Shown here: in pieces, positions 52,341 to 60,421 of the stretch
Layout: each line of letters opens with the position of its first letter
Numbering within the stretch: the first letter of the stretch is position 1
NCBI RefSeq assembly: GCF_006715145.1
Contig: NZ_VFMR01000001.1
Span: forward strand, 3,534,001 to 3,598,000
DNA from: Microbacterium sp. SLBN-146
GTDB lineage: Bacteria; Actinomycetota; Actinomycetes; Actinomycetales; Microbacteriaceae
DNA: 64,000 nt
Reading direction: 5' to 3'
The notes under the pieces: generated by a model
Databases searched by the model: none
Told to the model about the DNA's origin: nothing
The model's input: only the letters and a program-made list of their open reading frames with translations
Made by a program: the position numbers and the translations under genes

Positions 52341-52350
52341 GGATTGCCTT

Positions 52351-53310
52351 ATGGAGGACATCGACGACTCAGGGCTCACGCAACGCGCGCTCACCGCTGC
52401 GCACCTCTACTACGTGCAGGAGCGCACGATGGAGGCCATCGCGGCGGAGCTGGCGACATCCCGCTCGACGGTGTCGCGTCTGCTCGCACACGCGCGGGCG
52501 ACGGGCATCGTCGACATCCGGGTCCGCTCGCCGTTCGACGCACCGCAGCGGCTCGAGGAGAGCATCGCACGCCGGTTCGGAGTCGTCGCCCACGTCGTCC
52601 CCGTCGCCGATGACGCGAGCGAGGTCGACCGACTCGAACGCGTCGCCGTTGCCGCGGCGCACCTCCTGGGTGAGATCATCCACTCCGACATGACGATCGG
52701 CGTCGCGTGGGGGGCGACGACCGCCGCGATGAGCCGCCGGCTGGTTCCCAAGTCGGTGCGCGGGACGACGTTCGTGCAGCTCAACGGGTCGGGGAACACG
52801 AAGACCACGGGACTCCTCTACGCCAGTGAGATCCTCAGTCGGTTCGCCGCTGCCTACGGAGGGAGCGCGCAGCAGTTCCCCGTCCCCGCCTTCTTCGACG
52901 ACCCCGCCACGAAGCGGGCGATGTGGCGCGAGCGCAGCACACGCCGGATCCTCGCGCTGCAAGAGGCGATGGATCTCGTCGTCTTCAGCACCGGATCGGC
53001 GGATTCGCGTGTGCCGAGCCACGTGTACTCGGGCGGCTACCTCGAGCCGCGCGACCTCGAACGACTCGAGGCGCAGTCCGTCGTCGGCGATGTCGCGACG
53101 GTGTTCTACCGCGCCGACGGTTCGAGTGACGGCATTCCGCTCAACGACCGCGCCACCGGTCCCCGCTTCGACGTCCTCCGCCGTGTCGAGCGCCGCGTCT
53201 GCGTCGTGTCGGGGGTCTCCAAGCTCGCGAGCCTCCGCGGTGCCCTCGCCGCCCGCCTCGCGACGGAGATCGTGGTCGACGAGGCGACGGCACGGGCGCT
53301 CACAGAGTGA
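52351..53310 (+). CDS. SorC/DeoR-type sugar-binding transcriptional regulator
   Basis: A 319-residue regulator. The N-terminal HTH is QERTMEAIAAELATSRSTVSRLL, and the rest is a SorC sugar-binding domain with HSDMTIGVAWGATTAAM, PAFFDDPATKRAM and VSGVSKLASLRGALAARLA, the end motif of the family. The effector is probably a phosphorylated sugar or polyol; the divergent glpD-glpK suggests glycerol-3-phosphate or a relative, which is inference. ATG at 52351 has CAGGAT 6 nt upstream. A palindromic operator candidate overlaps this promoter. Confidence 0.9.
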   Translation: MEDIDDSGLTQRALTAAHLYYVQERTMEAIAAELATSRSTVSRLLAHARATGIVDIRVRSPFDAPQRLEESIARRFGVVAHVVPVADDASEVDRLERVAVAAAHLLGEIIHSDMTIGVAWGATTAAMSRRLVPKSVRGTTFVQLNGSGNTKTTGLLYASEILSRFAAAYGGSAQQFPVPAFFDDPATKRAMWRERSTRRILALQEAMDLVVFSTGSADSRVPSHVYSGGYLEPRDLERLEAQSVVGDVATVFYRADGSSDGIPLNDRATGPRFDVLRRVERRVCVVSGVSKLASLRGALAARLATEIVVDEATARALTE

Positions 53311-53346
53311 CGACACCGCTCTCTGTGGTCATTCACGGTCACGGAA

Positions 53347-53376
53347 TGAAACCGCGCTACCGGCGTTGACTACACT
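53347..53376 (+). promoter_or_regulatory. Candidate promoter of the riboflavin operon
   Basis: TGAAAC (53347-53352), 18-nt spacer, TACACT (53371-53376). The predicted start about 7-8 nt later coincides with the beginning of the FMN riboswitch at 53388. Confidence 0.55.
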
Positions 53377-53387
53377 CGTGAGCATCG

Positions 53388-53546
53388 ACGTGCTCCGGGG
53401 TCGGTGAGAATCCGAACCGGCGGTGATAGTCCGCGAGCTGTGGCATCAGCATCCGAAAGGATGCCGCCACGGCTGACCCGGTGGAAATCCGGGACCGACG
53501 GTGATGCGATGGGAGACCATCGCTAGTCCGGATGGGAGGCAGCACG
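53388..53546 (+). ncRNA. FMN riboswitch (RFN element)
   Basis: The conserved core is clear: GGGGTCGGTGAGAATCCGAA, CCGGCGGTGATAGTCCGCGA, a variable stem with GCATCCGAAAGGATGC, then CCCGGTGGAAATCCGGGACC, GACGGTGA and AGTCCGGATGGGAGG. It lies 79 nt before ribD. FMN binding is expected to reduce expression of ribD-ribE-ribBA-ribH. The region after it (53550-53600) is GC-rich but gives no textbook terminator, so translational control of ribD is possible. Exact ends are approximate. Confidence 0.95.
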
Positions 53547-53624
53547 AGCGGCACCGGCGAGCCCGGGCGCCGAGCGTTCCCCTTTTCCGGATCCGTCGGT
53601 CTGAAACCTGGACGGGGAGAACGG

Positions 53625-54653
53625 ATGCCGGCGAACACCGCGGAGAGCGCTGCGATGGAGCGCGCGTTCTCGCTCGCCCTTCGAGGCCCTCGCGGCATCA
53701 ATCCGCAGGTCGGCGCGGTCATCCTCTCGCCCGACGGTGACATCCTCGCCGAAGGCTGGCACCGCGGTGCCGGGACGCCGCACGCCGAAGTCGACGCCCT
53801 CTCGAAGCTCGCGCCCGGTGAGGCCGGCGGAGCCACCGCCGTCGTGACGCTCGAGCCCTGCAACCACACGGGTCGCACAGGCCCCTGCTCCGAAGCGCTC
53901 CTCGACGCGGGCGTGGCGCGCGTCGTCTACGCCGTCGATGACCCCGGCGACGCGTCCTCCGGTGGGGCCGAGCGCCTCCGCGCGGCGGGCGTCGAGGTCG
54001 AGGCGGGCGTGCGCGCCGACGAAGGCCGTGCGCTGCTCCGCGACTGGCTCGAGGTCCAGCGGCTGGGCCGCCCGCGCGTGACCGTCAAGTGGGCGCAGAG
54101 TCTCGACGGCCGAGCGGCTGCCGACGACGGCACGAGCAAGTGGATCACGGGACCGGTCGCGCGCGCCGACGTGCATGTGCGGCGCGCCGGGGCCGACGCC
54201 ATCGTGGTCGGCACGGGCACGCTCCTCGCCGATGACCCGGCCCTGACCGCGCGACAGCCGGACGGAAGCCTCTCCGATCACCAGCCGCGGCCGGTCGTCC
54301 TGGGCGCCCGGGCTGTTCCGGCGGCCGCCGCGGTGCACCGGCATCCGCTGCCCCTCCTGCACCGCGACGGCCGCGATCTCGCCGCCGTTCTCGAGGAACT
54401 CGGCGGCCTCGGTGTGCAGCGCGTGTTCGTCGAAGGAGGTCCCACGCTCGCGAGCGCCTTCGTGCGCGCAGGCTTCGCCGACGAGGTGCTCGCCTACATC
54501 GCTCCCGTGCTCCTCGGCGGAGCGCGACTCGCACTAGGAGATCTCGGCGTCGACACGATCGCGCAGGCGCGTCGCCTGTCCGTGGCATCCGTCGAACGAC
54601 TCGGCGACGACCTGCTCATCGTCGCCACCATGCAGCATGAAGGAGAGAACTGA
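53625..54653 (+). CDS. ribD: Bifunctional riboflavin-specific deaminase/reductase RibD
   Basis: A 342-residue two-domain enzyme. The N-terminal deaminase has AEGWHRGAGTPHAEVDAL (zinc ligand and catalytic Glu) and TLEPCNHTGRTGPCSEALL with the zinc cysteines; the C-terminal reductase has VTVKWAQSLDGRAAADDG, VGTGTLLADDPALTAR and VFVEGGPTLASAFV. It converts the pyrimidine product of GTP cyclohydrolase II to the ribitylamino intermediate. ATG at 53625 with GGGGAG 7 nt before is chosen; an in-frame ATG at 53532 lies inside the riboswitch. Its TGA overlaps the ribE ATG. Confidence 0.94.
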   Translation: MPANTAESAAMERAFSLALRGPRGINPQVGAVILSPDGDILAEGWHRGAGTPHAEVDALSKLAPGEAGGATAVVTLEPCNHTGRTGPCSEALLDAGVARVVYAVDDPGDASSGGAERLRAAGVEVEAGVRADEGRALLRDWLEVQRLGRPRVTVKWAQSLDGRAAADDGTSKWITGPVARADVHVRRAGADAIVVGTGTLLADDPALTARQPDGSLSDHQPRPVVLGARAVPAAAAVHRHPLPLLHRDGRDLAAVLEELGGLGVQRVFVEGGPTLASAFVRAGFADEVLAYIAPVLLGGARLALGDLGVDTIAQARRLSVASVERLGDDLLIVATMQHEGEN

Positions 54654-55345
54654 TGTTCACGGGAATCGTCGAAGAGGTCGGCGAAGTCACCGCCGTCACG
54701 GCATCGGGCGACGGCGTGCGACTCACCGTTCGCGGGCCGAAGGCCGTGACGGACGCCGCGCACGGCGACTCGATCTCGGTGTCCGGCGTGTGCCTGACCG
54801 TCGTGGAACAGGGCCCCGACTGGTTCACGGCCGACGTCATGCGCCAGACGCTCGACATGTCGACGCTCGCCTATGTGAGCCCCGGGCGTCGCGTCAACCT
54901 CGAACGCGCGACACCCGCGCACGGACGTCTGGGCGGCCACATCGTGCAAGGCCACATCGACGGCACCGGCGAGGTCCTCGAGGTGCGGCCGGGCGCGGAG
55001 TGGCAGGTGCTCCGCATCGCGCTTCCCGCCGAACTCGCGCCGCTCGTCGTCGACAAGGGCTCGATCGCTGTCGACGGCGTTTCGCTCACGGTGAGCGCCG
55101 CTTCGGACGCGCCGACGGATGCTGCATCGGCGGCGACCGACGCGTGGTTCGAGGTCTCCCTCATTCCCGAGACGCTCGCCGCGACGACGCTCGGCGACCG
55201 CACCGCCGGCGAGAGCGTGAATCTCGAGACCGACATCCTCGCGCGCCACGTGCAGCGCCTCCTCGCCTTCGCTCCTTACACACCCACGACCGATCCGATC
55301 GCCACGAAAGACCGGACCGCCACGAAAGAAGGGGGCTCGAAATGA
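54653..55345 (+). CDS. ribE: Riboflavin synthase alpha subunit
   Basis: A 230-residue lumazine-binding protein with two similar halves. The first has MFTGIVEEVGEV and SVSGVCLTVVE; the second has GGHIVQGHIDGTGEV and DKGSIAVDGVSLTVSA. It dismutates two lumazine molecules to riboflavin. Alanine/threonine-rich insertions (about residues 150-165) and a low-complexity threonine/lysine tail make it slightly longer than usual. Overlaps both neighbours by one to four bases. Confidence 0.94.
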   Translation: MFTGIVEEVGEVTAVTASGDGVRLTVRGPKAVTDAAHGDSISVSGVCLTVVEQGPDWFTADVMRQTLDMSTLAYVSPGRRVNLERATPAHGRLGGHIVQGHIDGTGEVLEVRPGAEWQVLRIALPAELAPLVVDKGSIAVDGVSLTVSAASDAPTDAASAATDAWFEVSLIPETLAATTLGDRTAGESVNLETDILARHVQRLLAFAPYTPTTDPIATKDRTATKEGGSK

Positions 55346-56619
55346 GCCTTTCCGCCATCCCCGACGCTCTCGCCGCGCTCACCGCCGGGCGACCCGTCAT
55401 CGTCGCCGACGATGAGAACCGCGAGAACGAGGGCGACATCATCCTCTCGGCCGAGCTGGCCACGCCCGAGTGGCTCGCCTGGACCATCCGGTGGTCGAGC
55501 GGGTTCATCTGCGCACCCATGCCCGCCGACTGGGCGGACCGCCTCGATCTGCCTCCCATGGTCGCCAACAACGAGGACTCGCGAGGCACCGCCTACACGG
55601 TCAGCGTCGACGCGGCCGACCGCGCGTCGACCGGGATCAGCGCGTCCGACCGCGCCCACACTCTCAACGTGCTCGCCCACCCGGGATCGACGCCGACGAG
55701 CGTCATCCGGCCGGGACACATCCTTCCGCTGCGCGCCGTCGACGGTGGCGTCCGGGAACGCGCCGGCCACACGGAGGCCGCCGTCGAGCTCATGAAGCTC
55801 GCGGGACTCTCCCCCGTCGGCGCGATCGGCGAGGTCGTCGACGAGGACGGCAGCATGATGCGTCTGCCGGGTCTCATCGAACTAGGCGAGCGGGAGAACA
55901 TCCCGGTCATCACGATCGAGCAGCTCATCGACTACCTGAACGAGACGGACCCGACGGATGCCGCGGAACACGCGACCGCCCGTCGCCGCGTGAGCCTCCG
56001 CGCCGAAGCCAAGGTGCCGACCTCGCACGGGGAGTTCCGCTTCCTGGCCTACAAGGACCGCGTAACCGGTACGGATCACCTCGCGATCGTCTCGGGCGAG
56101 CTGAACGATGACGCGCCGCTCGTCCGCGTGCACTCCGAGTGCTTGACGGGCGAGGCGTTCGGCTCGCTGAAATGCGAGTGCGGACCTCAGCTCGACGCGG
56201 CGCTCGACGCCATCGAACAGGATGGCGGCGTCGTCATCTACATGCGCGGACACGAGGGTCGCGGCATCGGACTCATCAACAAGCTGCGCGCCTACAGCCT
56301 GCAGGAGCGCGGACTCGACACCGTCGACGCGAACCTCGCACTCGGTCTCCCGGCCGACGCCCGCGACTACGCCGCCGCAGCAGGAATGCTCGCCGACCTC
56401 GGCATCAGCAAGGTGCGTCTGCTCACGAACAACACCGACAAGGTCCACCAGTTGCGCGGCCTCGGCCTCGACATCGTCGAGCAGGTGCCGCTCATCGTCG
56501 GGGTCGGCCCCAACAACCACCAGTACCTCGAAACGAAGCGAGACCGCATGGGACACATCATCGACGAAGGCGAGCTGCGCAACGCCCTCGCTCAGCTCCA
56601 CGAGGGAGTCGAGCGATGA
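55342..56619 (+). CDS. ribBA: Bifunctional DHBP synthase / GTP cyclohydrolase II
   Basis: A 425-residue fusion. Rib[30 protein letters not shown], and [16 protein letters not shown]. Rib[21 protein letters not shown] with the zinc cysteines, [18 protein letters not shown] and [10 protein letters not shown] with the catalytic Tyr. The two domains make 3,4-dihydroxybutanone phosphate and the pyrimidine precursor, the two entry branches of riboflavin synthesis. ATG at 55342 overlaps the ribE stop. Confidence 0.96.
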   Translation: MSLSAIPDALAALTAGRPVIVADDENRENEGDIILSAELATPEWLAWTIRWSSGFICAPMPADWADRLDLPPMVANNEDSRGTAYTVSVDAADRASTGISASDRAHTLNVLAHPGSTPTSVIRPGHILPLRAVDGGVRERAGHTEAAVELMKLAGLSPVGAIGEVVDEDGSMMRLPGLIELGERENIPVITIEQLIDYLNETDPTDAAEHATARRRVSLRAEAKVPTSHGEFRFLAYKDRVTGTDHLAIVSGELNDDAPLVRVHSECLTGEAFGSLKCECGPQLDAALDAIEQDGGVVIYMRGHEGRGIGLINKLRAYSLQERGLDTVDANLALGLPADARDYAAAAGMLADLGISKVRLLTNNTDKVHQLRGLGLDIVEQVPLIVGVGPNNHQYLETKRDRMGHIIDEGELRNALAQLHEGVER

Positions 56620-57092
56620 GCGCGTCGGGAGTCCCCCAGCCGGGCGAACCCGTCGACGCGAGCGGACTCGACGTCGTCGTGATCGCCGGAACATGGCACG
56701 ACGTCATCACCGACGGGCTGATCGGCGGCGCGGAACGTGCCCTCGTGGCATCCGGAGCCTCGTGGCGACTCGTGCGCGTTCCGGGTTCGTTCGAACTCCC
56801 CGTCGCAGCGAAGGCTGCCCTGGATGCCGGTGCGGATGCCGTCGTGGCGCTCGGCGTCATCATCCGGGGTGGCACACCGCACTTCGAGTACGTGTCGTCG
56901 GCGGCGACCGACGGATTGACGCGCGTCGCGATCGACACGGGCAAGCCCGTCGGCTTCGGCGTGCTGACACTCGATGACGAGCAGCAGGGGCTCGACCGCG
57001 CGGGTCTCGAGGGATCGCACGAGGACAAGGGCTACGAGGCCGCCGACGCCGCCGTGCGCACGGCGCTCGTCCTGCGCGCACTGCGCGGCTGA
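56616..57092 (+). CDS. ribH: 6,7-dimethyl-8-ribityllumazine synthase
   Basis: A 158-residue lumazine synthase. Substrate loops are [17 protein letters not shown] and [17 protein letters not shown], with [19 protein letters not shown] near the C-terminus, where the usual NTEQA is DDEQQ. It condenses the two branch products and forms a pentamer or capsid. The ATG overlaps the ribBA stop. Last gene of the riboswitch-controlled operon. Confidence 0.94.
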   Translation: MSASGVPQPGEPVDASGLDVVVIAGTWHDVITDGLIGGAERALVASGASWRLVRVPGSFELPVAAKAALDAGADAVVALGVIIRGGTPHFEYVSSAATDGLTRVAIDTGKPVGFGVLTLDDEQQGLDRAGLEGSHEDKGYEAADAAVRTALVLRALRG

Positions 57093-57154
57093 ACCGAACG
57101 GCTGCCCCGACGCAGCTGAGGCGGGCCTTGCTGGCGGGAAGGCGGGCGGAGGCC

Positions 57155-57160
57155 TACCGT
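57155..57160 (+). promoter_or_regulatory. -10 box of leaderless small membrane protein promoter
   Basis: TACCGT, 7 nt before ATG at 57168. Confidence 0.55.
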
Positions 57161-57167
57161 GACGAGT

Positions 57168-57527
57168 ATGGAAATCCTCCGCCACATCGTCGTGTTCGTG
57201 CACCTCACCGGCTTCGCGCTCCTTTTCGGCGCATGGGCCGTCGAGGCGTTCAGTCGTCGGTTTCAGATCAACCCCGTCATGAACCTGGGGCTCATCCTCG
57301 CGGCCGTCGCGGGGCTCGCTCTTGCCGCGCCGTGGGGCATCTCCTACGACCTCAACTACGCCAAGATCGGCGTCAAGCTGGTCGTCCTCCTCGTGATCGG
57401 GGCGCTCATGGGCATCGGAGCGGCCCGCGCGCGAAAGAGCGGCAACGGCGCCGTCGCCCCCGCGGTCTTCTGGGCGATCGGACTTCTCACGCTCGCGAAC
57501 GCCGCGATCGCCGTCATCTGGCGCTGA
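57168..57527 (+). CDS. Small four-helix membrane protein
   Basis: A 119-residue protein with four hydrophobic segments: LRHIVVFVHLTGFALLFGAW, LGLILAAVAGLALAAPWG, IGVKLVVLLVIGALMGIGAA and VFWAIGLLTLANAAIAVIW. The HIVVFVHLTGFALLFGA start resembles CopD/DUF2231-like small membrane proteins, but the family was not identified. ATG at 57168 follows TACCGT at 7 nt; an in-frame ACG/ATG three codons earlier is less likely. It is not obviously linked to riboflavin. A strong palindrome follows the stop. Confidence 0.75.
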   Translation: MEILRHIVVFVHLTGFALLFGAWAVEAFSRRFQINPVMNLGLILAAVAGLALAAPWGISYDLNYAKIGVKLVVLLVIGALMGIGAARARKSGNGAVAPAVFWAIGLLTLANAAIAVIWR

Positions 57528-57548
57528 CCCTCCCCCTCCCCCCAACGG

Positions 57549-57613
57549 CAATCGACTTGTCGTATATGCGCCGCACGATGACGGTTTCGACGGCATATAC
57601 GACAAGTCGATTG
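57549..57613. repeat. Perfect 21-bp inverted repeat with ACTTGTCG core
   Basis: Arms 57549-57569 and 57593-57613 are exact reverse complements; the core reads ATCGACTTGTCGTATATGC. The arms are AT-rich for this genome. It lies between convergent genes and shares ACTTGTCG/CGACAAGT with the ACTTGTC family. Confidence 0.85.
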
Positions 57614-57630
57614 TGTGTATGGGGAGGAGG

Positions 57631-58452
57631 TTAGTCGAGGAAGAGAGCGCGGAGGCGCTTCGTCGTGAAGACGAGGCCCGCCGCGATCATCACGACGAAG
57701 TACAGGATGTGCCAGAGCATGGCGGCGCTCAGGTATCCCGTCGTCAGCCCTCGCACGAGTTCGACACCGTGCCACAGCGGGAACGCCATGATGACCCCCT
57801 GCACCCACTCGGGGTAGATCGTGATGGGGTACAGCGTCGCCGAGAAGAGGAACATCGGCAGCAGCACGAAGTTGATCCAGTCCATGTGCTGGAAGGTCTT
57901 CATGTAGCTCGTGACGGCCATCCCGACGCTCGCGAACCCGAACGCGATGAGCAGGACGGCGGGGAGGGCGAGAAGCGCCGTCCACGCGAGGTTGAGACCG
58001 AGCAGCTGCATCACGACCATGAACCCGGTCGCGTAGAGGGCGCCGCGGAGGAGCGCGTAGAGGATCTCGCCGAGAGCGACGTCGAGTGGTCCGAGCGAGG
58101 TCGCGAGCATCCCCTCGTACAGCCGCCCGTAGTGGAGCTTGAAGAACACGTTCCAGGTCGAGTCGTAGATCGCGCCGTTCATCGCCGACACCGCGAGCAG
58201 GGCGGGCGCGATGAAGGCCGCATAGGGAACCTCGATGCCGCCCGACGTCTGCACATCGCCGATGAGGACGCCGAGTCCGAGGCCCATGGATGCCAGATAG
58301 AAGACCGGCTCGAAGAACCCCGACAGCACGACGACCCAGCTCGAGGATCGGGCCGCGACGAGTCCGCGCTGGACGACCGCCTGAGGGTTTCCCGCCCAGA
58401 GCGACCGCACGCCGCCCGAACGGGTCGCGGTGCCCATCGTCATCGTCGTCAC
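57631..58452 (-). CDS. ABC-2 type transporter permease (second)
   Basis: A 273-residue integral membrane protein with six hydrophobic segments, of the daunorubicin/NodJ-type ABC-2 family. GFFEPVFYLASMGLGLGVLIG, VPYAAFIAPALLAVSAMNG and SATLYPITIYPEWVQ with PLWHGVELVRGL are typical ABC-2 membrane motifs. GTG at 58452 overlaps the stop of the first permease (GTGA); ATG at 58443 is an alternative. Works with the neighbouring permease and ATPase as an exporter; substrate unknown. Confidence 0.88.
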   Translation of the reverse strand: MTTMTMGTATRSGGVRSLWAGNPQAVVQRGLVAARSSSWVVVLSGFFEPVFYLASMGLGLGVLIGDVQTSGGIEVPYAAFIAPALLAVSAMNGAIYDSTWNVFFKLHYGRLYEGMLATSLGPLDVALGEILYALLRGALYATGFMVVMQLLGLNLAWTALLALPAVLLIAFGFASVGMAVTSYMKTFQHMDWINFVLLPMFLFSATLYPITIYPEWVQGVIMAFPLWHGVELVRGLTTGYLSAAMLWHILYFVVMIAAGLVFTTKRLRALFLD

Positions 58453-59360
58453 TTCGCGAGCCGCCTTTCGAACAGCCGCCGGGCGACGATGAGCCCGCCG
58501 AGCGTGAGGAGCAGCAGGTATCCGACGTGGACCGCGATCATGCCGGGCGCGGCCTCTTTGCCGTAGGTCACGATGCGGCCGAGCTCGGTCGCGTGCCAGA
58601 GAGGCGAGATCCATCCGATCGACTGCAGCCAGAGCGGAAGGGTCGCGAGCGGATAGAACGTGCCCGAGAAGAGGAACATCGGCATGAAGATGAAGCGCTG
58701 GACGAGTGCGAACTGCCCTTTGTCGTCTTCGATCGATGCCGCGTATGCCATGAGGGGAATGCCGAAGGAGAGTCCGGCGACGAGGCCGATGACGACCGAG
58801 ATCCACGCCGTCGCCGGCCGGATCGCGTCGGGCTGCAGCCATGCGAAGAACAGCACGATGAAGCCGAAGTAGAGGACGACCGTCACGGCCATGCGCGCGG
58901 CCGCGCCCAGCACGACGCCGTTCGCGATCTGCCCCGACGACAGCGGGGAAGCGTTGAAGCCGTAGAAGTAGCGCCGCCACTTGAACCCCGCCATGACGGG
59001 GTACGTGAACTCTTCGGATGCCACGGCGATCGCCGACGTCATGAGCAGAGCGGGTGCTACGAACACGAGGTAGGGCACCTCCTGCCCGCCGTCGACGACC
59101 GGCACGTCGATGATCGCGGCGAGCCCGACGGCGAGGCCGAGGAGGTAGAGGACCGGCTGGCCGAAGGCGCCGACGATGATCGTCCACCCGTACGCGCGCA
59201 TGGCGCGCACCATGTGCTCCGTGACGTACCAGGAGCCGCGGGCGCGCGGCTTGCGGCCCCACTCCAGCGCCTCCGCGCGGAGCTCGTCGAGCGTCGGGCT
59301 CTGTACGGCCGCGGGCTGCGGCATCCGTGATCCGGCTGCACCTCCCGAGAGATCGCTCAT
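58449..59360 (-). CDS. ABC-2 type transporter permease (first)
   Basis: A 303-residue permease with a cytoplasmic N-terminus of about 65 residues and six hydrophobic segments. VLYLLGLAVGLAAIIDVPVV, VPYLVFVAPALLMTSAIAV, and SGTFYPLATLPLWLQ with PLWHATELGRIVTYG parallel the second permease, so the two arose by duplication and form a heterodimer. It overlaps both neighbours by 4 nt. Confidence 0.88.
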   Translation of the reverse strand: MSDLSGGAAGSRMPQPAAVQSPTLDELRAEALEWGRKPRARGSWYVTEHMVRAMRAYGWTIIVGAFGQPVLYLLGLAVGLAAIIDVPVVDGGQEVPYLVFVAPALLMTSAIAVASEEFTYPVMAGFKWRRYFYGFNASPLSSGQIANGVVLGAAARMAVTVVLYFGFIVLFFAWLQPDAIRPATAWISVVIGLVAGLSFGIPLMAYAASIEDDKGQFALVQRFIFMPMFLFSGTFYPLATLPLWLQSIGWISPLWHATELGRIVTYGKEAAPGMIAVHVGYLLLLTLGGLIVARRLFERRLAK

Positions 59361-60298
59361 TCGATCAGCGACCTTCCCGTCAGACGGAGGAAGACGTCTT
59401 CGAGGCTCGAACGACGCACGAGCGACGTCACGGGGTGCAGCTCACGCTCCGTGACCTGTTCGAGAGCGGCCTCGCCGTCGTGCGCGTACACGAGCACCCG
59501 GTCGGGCAGCACCTCGACGCGATCGCCGATTCCCTCGAGCTGCGGCGCGACCTGTTCGTTGCGGTCGGAGCCGAAGCGCACCTCGAGGACCTCCCGGCTC
59601 GAGTACTGCCGGATGAGCGACGCCGGCGTGCCCTCCGCCATGATCCGGCCCTTGTCGACCACGACGAGTCGATCGCACAGCTGCTCGGCCTCATCCATGT
59701 AGTGGGTGGTCAGAACGAGCGTCGTGCCGCGCTCCTTGAGTCGGAACAGGCGGTCCCACAGCACATGACGGGCTTGCGGATCAAGACCCGTCGTGGGTTC
59801 GTCGAGGAGCAGGATCCGTGGGTCGTTGATGAGGCCACGAGCGATCGTGAGCCTCCGCTTCATGCCGCCCGACAGCTGATCGACCCTGCTCTTCGCCTTG
59901 TCTTCGAGCTGCGCGAAGGCGAGCAGTTCGTCGGCCTTCTCGTGGCACACCTTGGCGGGGAGCCCGAAGTAACGGCCGTAGATGAAGAGGTTCTCGCGCG
60001 CGTTGAGCTCGCCGTCGAGGTTGTCCTGCTGCGGAACGACGCCCAAGCGCGAGCGGATCTCGGGACCGTGGCGGTCGGGATCGAGGCCGAGGATCGAGAG
60101 GTCGCCCGACGTCCGTGTCGAGACGGCGCCGACCATCTTCATGGTCGTCGACTTTCCCGCACCGTTCGGGCCGAGAAGGCCGAAGGACTCACCCGGTGCG
60201 ACCTCGAAATCGAGGCCGTCGACGGCCGTGAACGCGGGCTTGCCCTTGACCTTGTAGGCCTTGACGAGGTTCGCTGCGGCGATGACGGGTTCTGGCAC
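59357..60298 (-). CDS. ABC transporter ATP-binding protein (drug/lipid exporter type)
   Basis: A 313-residue ATPase. Walker A LGPNGAGKSTTMKM, Q-loop GVVPQQDNLDGELNARENL, signature QLSGGMKRRLTIARGL, Walker B ILLLDEPTTGLDPQARH and the switch histidine in LTTHYMDEAEQL. The C-terminus has the extra domain of DrrA/NodI-like proteins. GTG at 60298 is preceded by TAGTGT at 6 nt. It leads the three-gene exporter operon and diverges from another ABC exporter. Confidence 0.93.
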   Translation of the reverse strand: MPEPVIAAANLVKAYKVKGKPAFTAVDGLDFEVAPGESFGLLGPNGAGKSTTMKMVGAVSTRTSGDLSILGLDPDRHGPEIRSRLGVVPQQDNLDGELNARENLFIYGRYFGLPAKVCHEKADELLAFAQLEDKAKSRVDQLSGGMKRRLTIARGLINDPRILLLDEPTTGLDPQARHVLWDRLFRLKERGTTLVLTTHYMDEAEQLCDRLVVVDKGRIMAEGTPASLIRQYSSREVLEVRFGSDRNEQVAPQLEGIGDRVEVLPDRVLVYAHDGEAALEQVTERELHPVTSLVRRSSLEDVFLRLTGRSLIE

Positions 60299-60304
60299 CG
60301 GATC

Positions 60305-60310
60305 ACACTA
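60305..60310 (-). promoter_or_regulatory. -10 box of leaderless ABC-2 operon promoter
   Basis: TAGTGT on the minus strand, 6 nt before GTG at 60298. Confidence 0.6.
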
Positions 60311-60421
60311 CCTCCGGCCACCGACACCGTCTCGTCGGCTCGTGCTCCCCTCGTGTCGAAGCACATCGTCCACACGAAGTACGGTCGAGGGTGAACCCTG
60401 CCGCACCACCGAGGGAGAACC

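Noticed and set aside
53532..53624. Upstream ATG for ribD
   Set aside because: It lies within the last conserved stem of the FMN riboswitch; ATG at 53625 has a good ribosome site.
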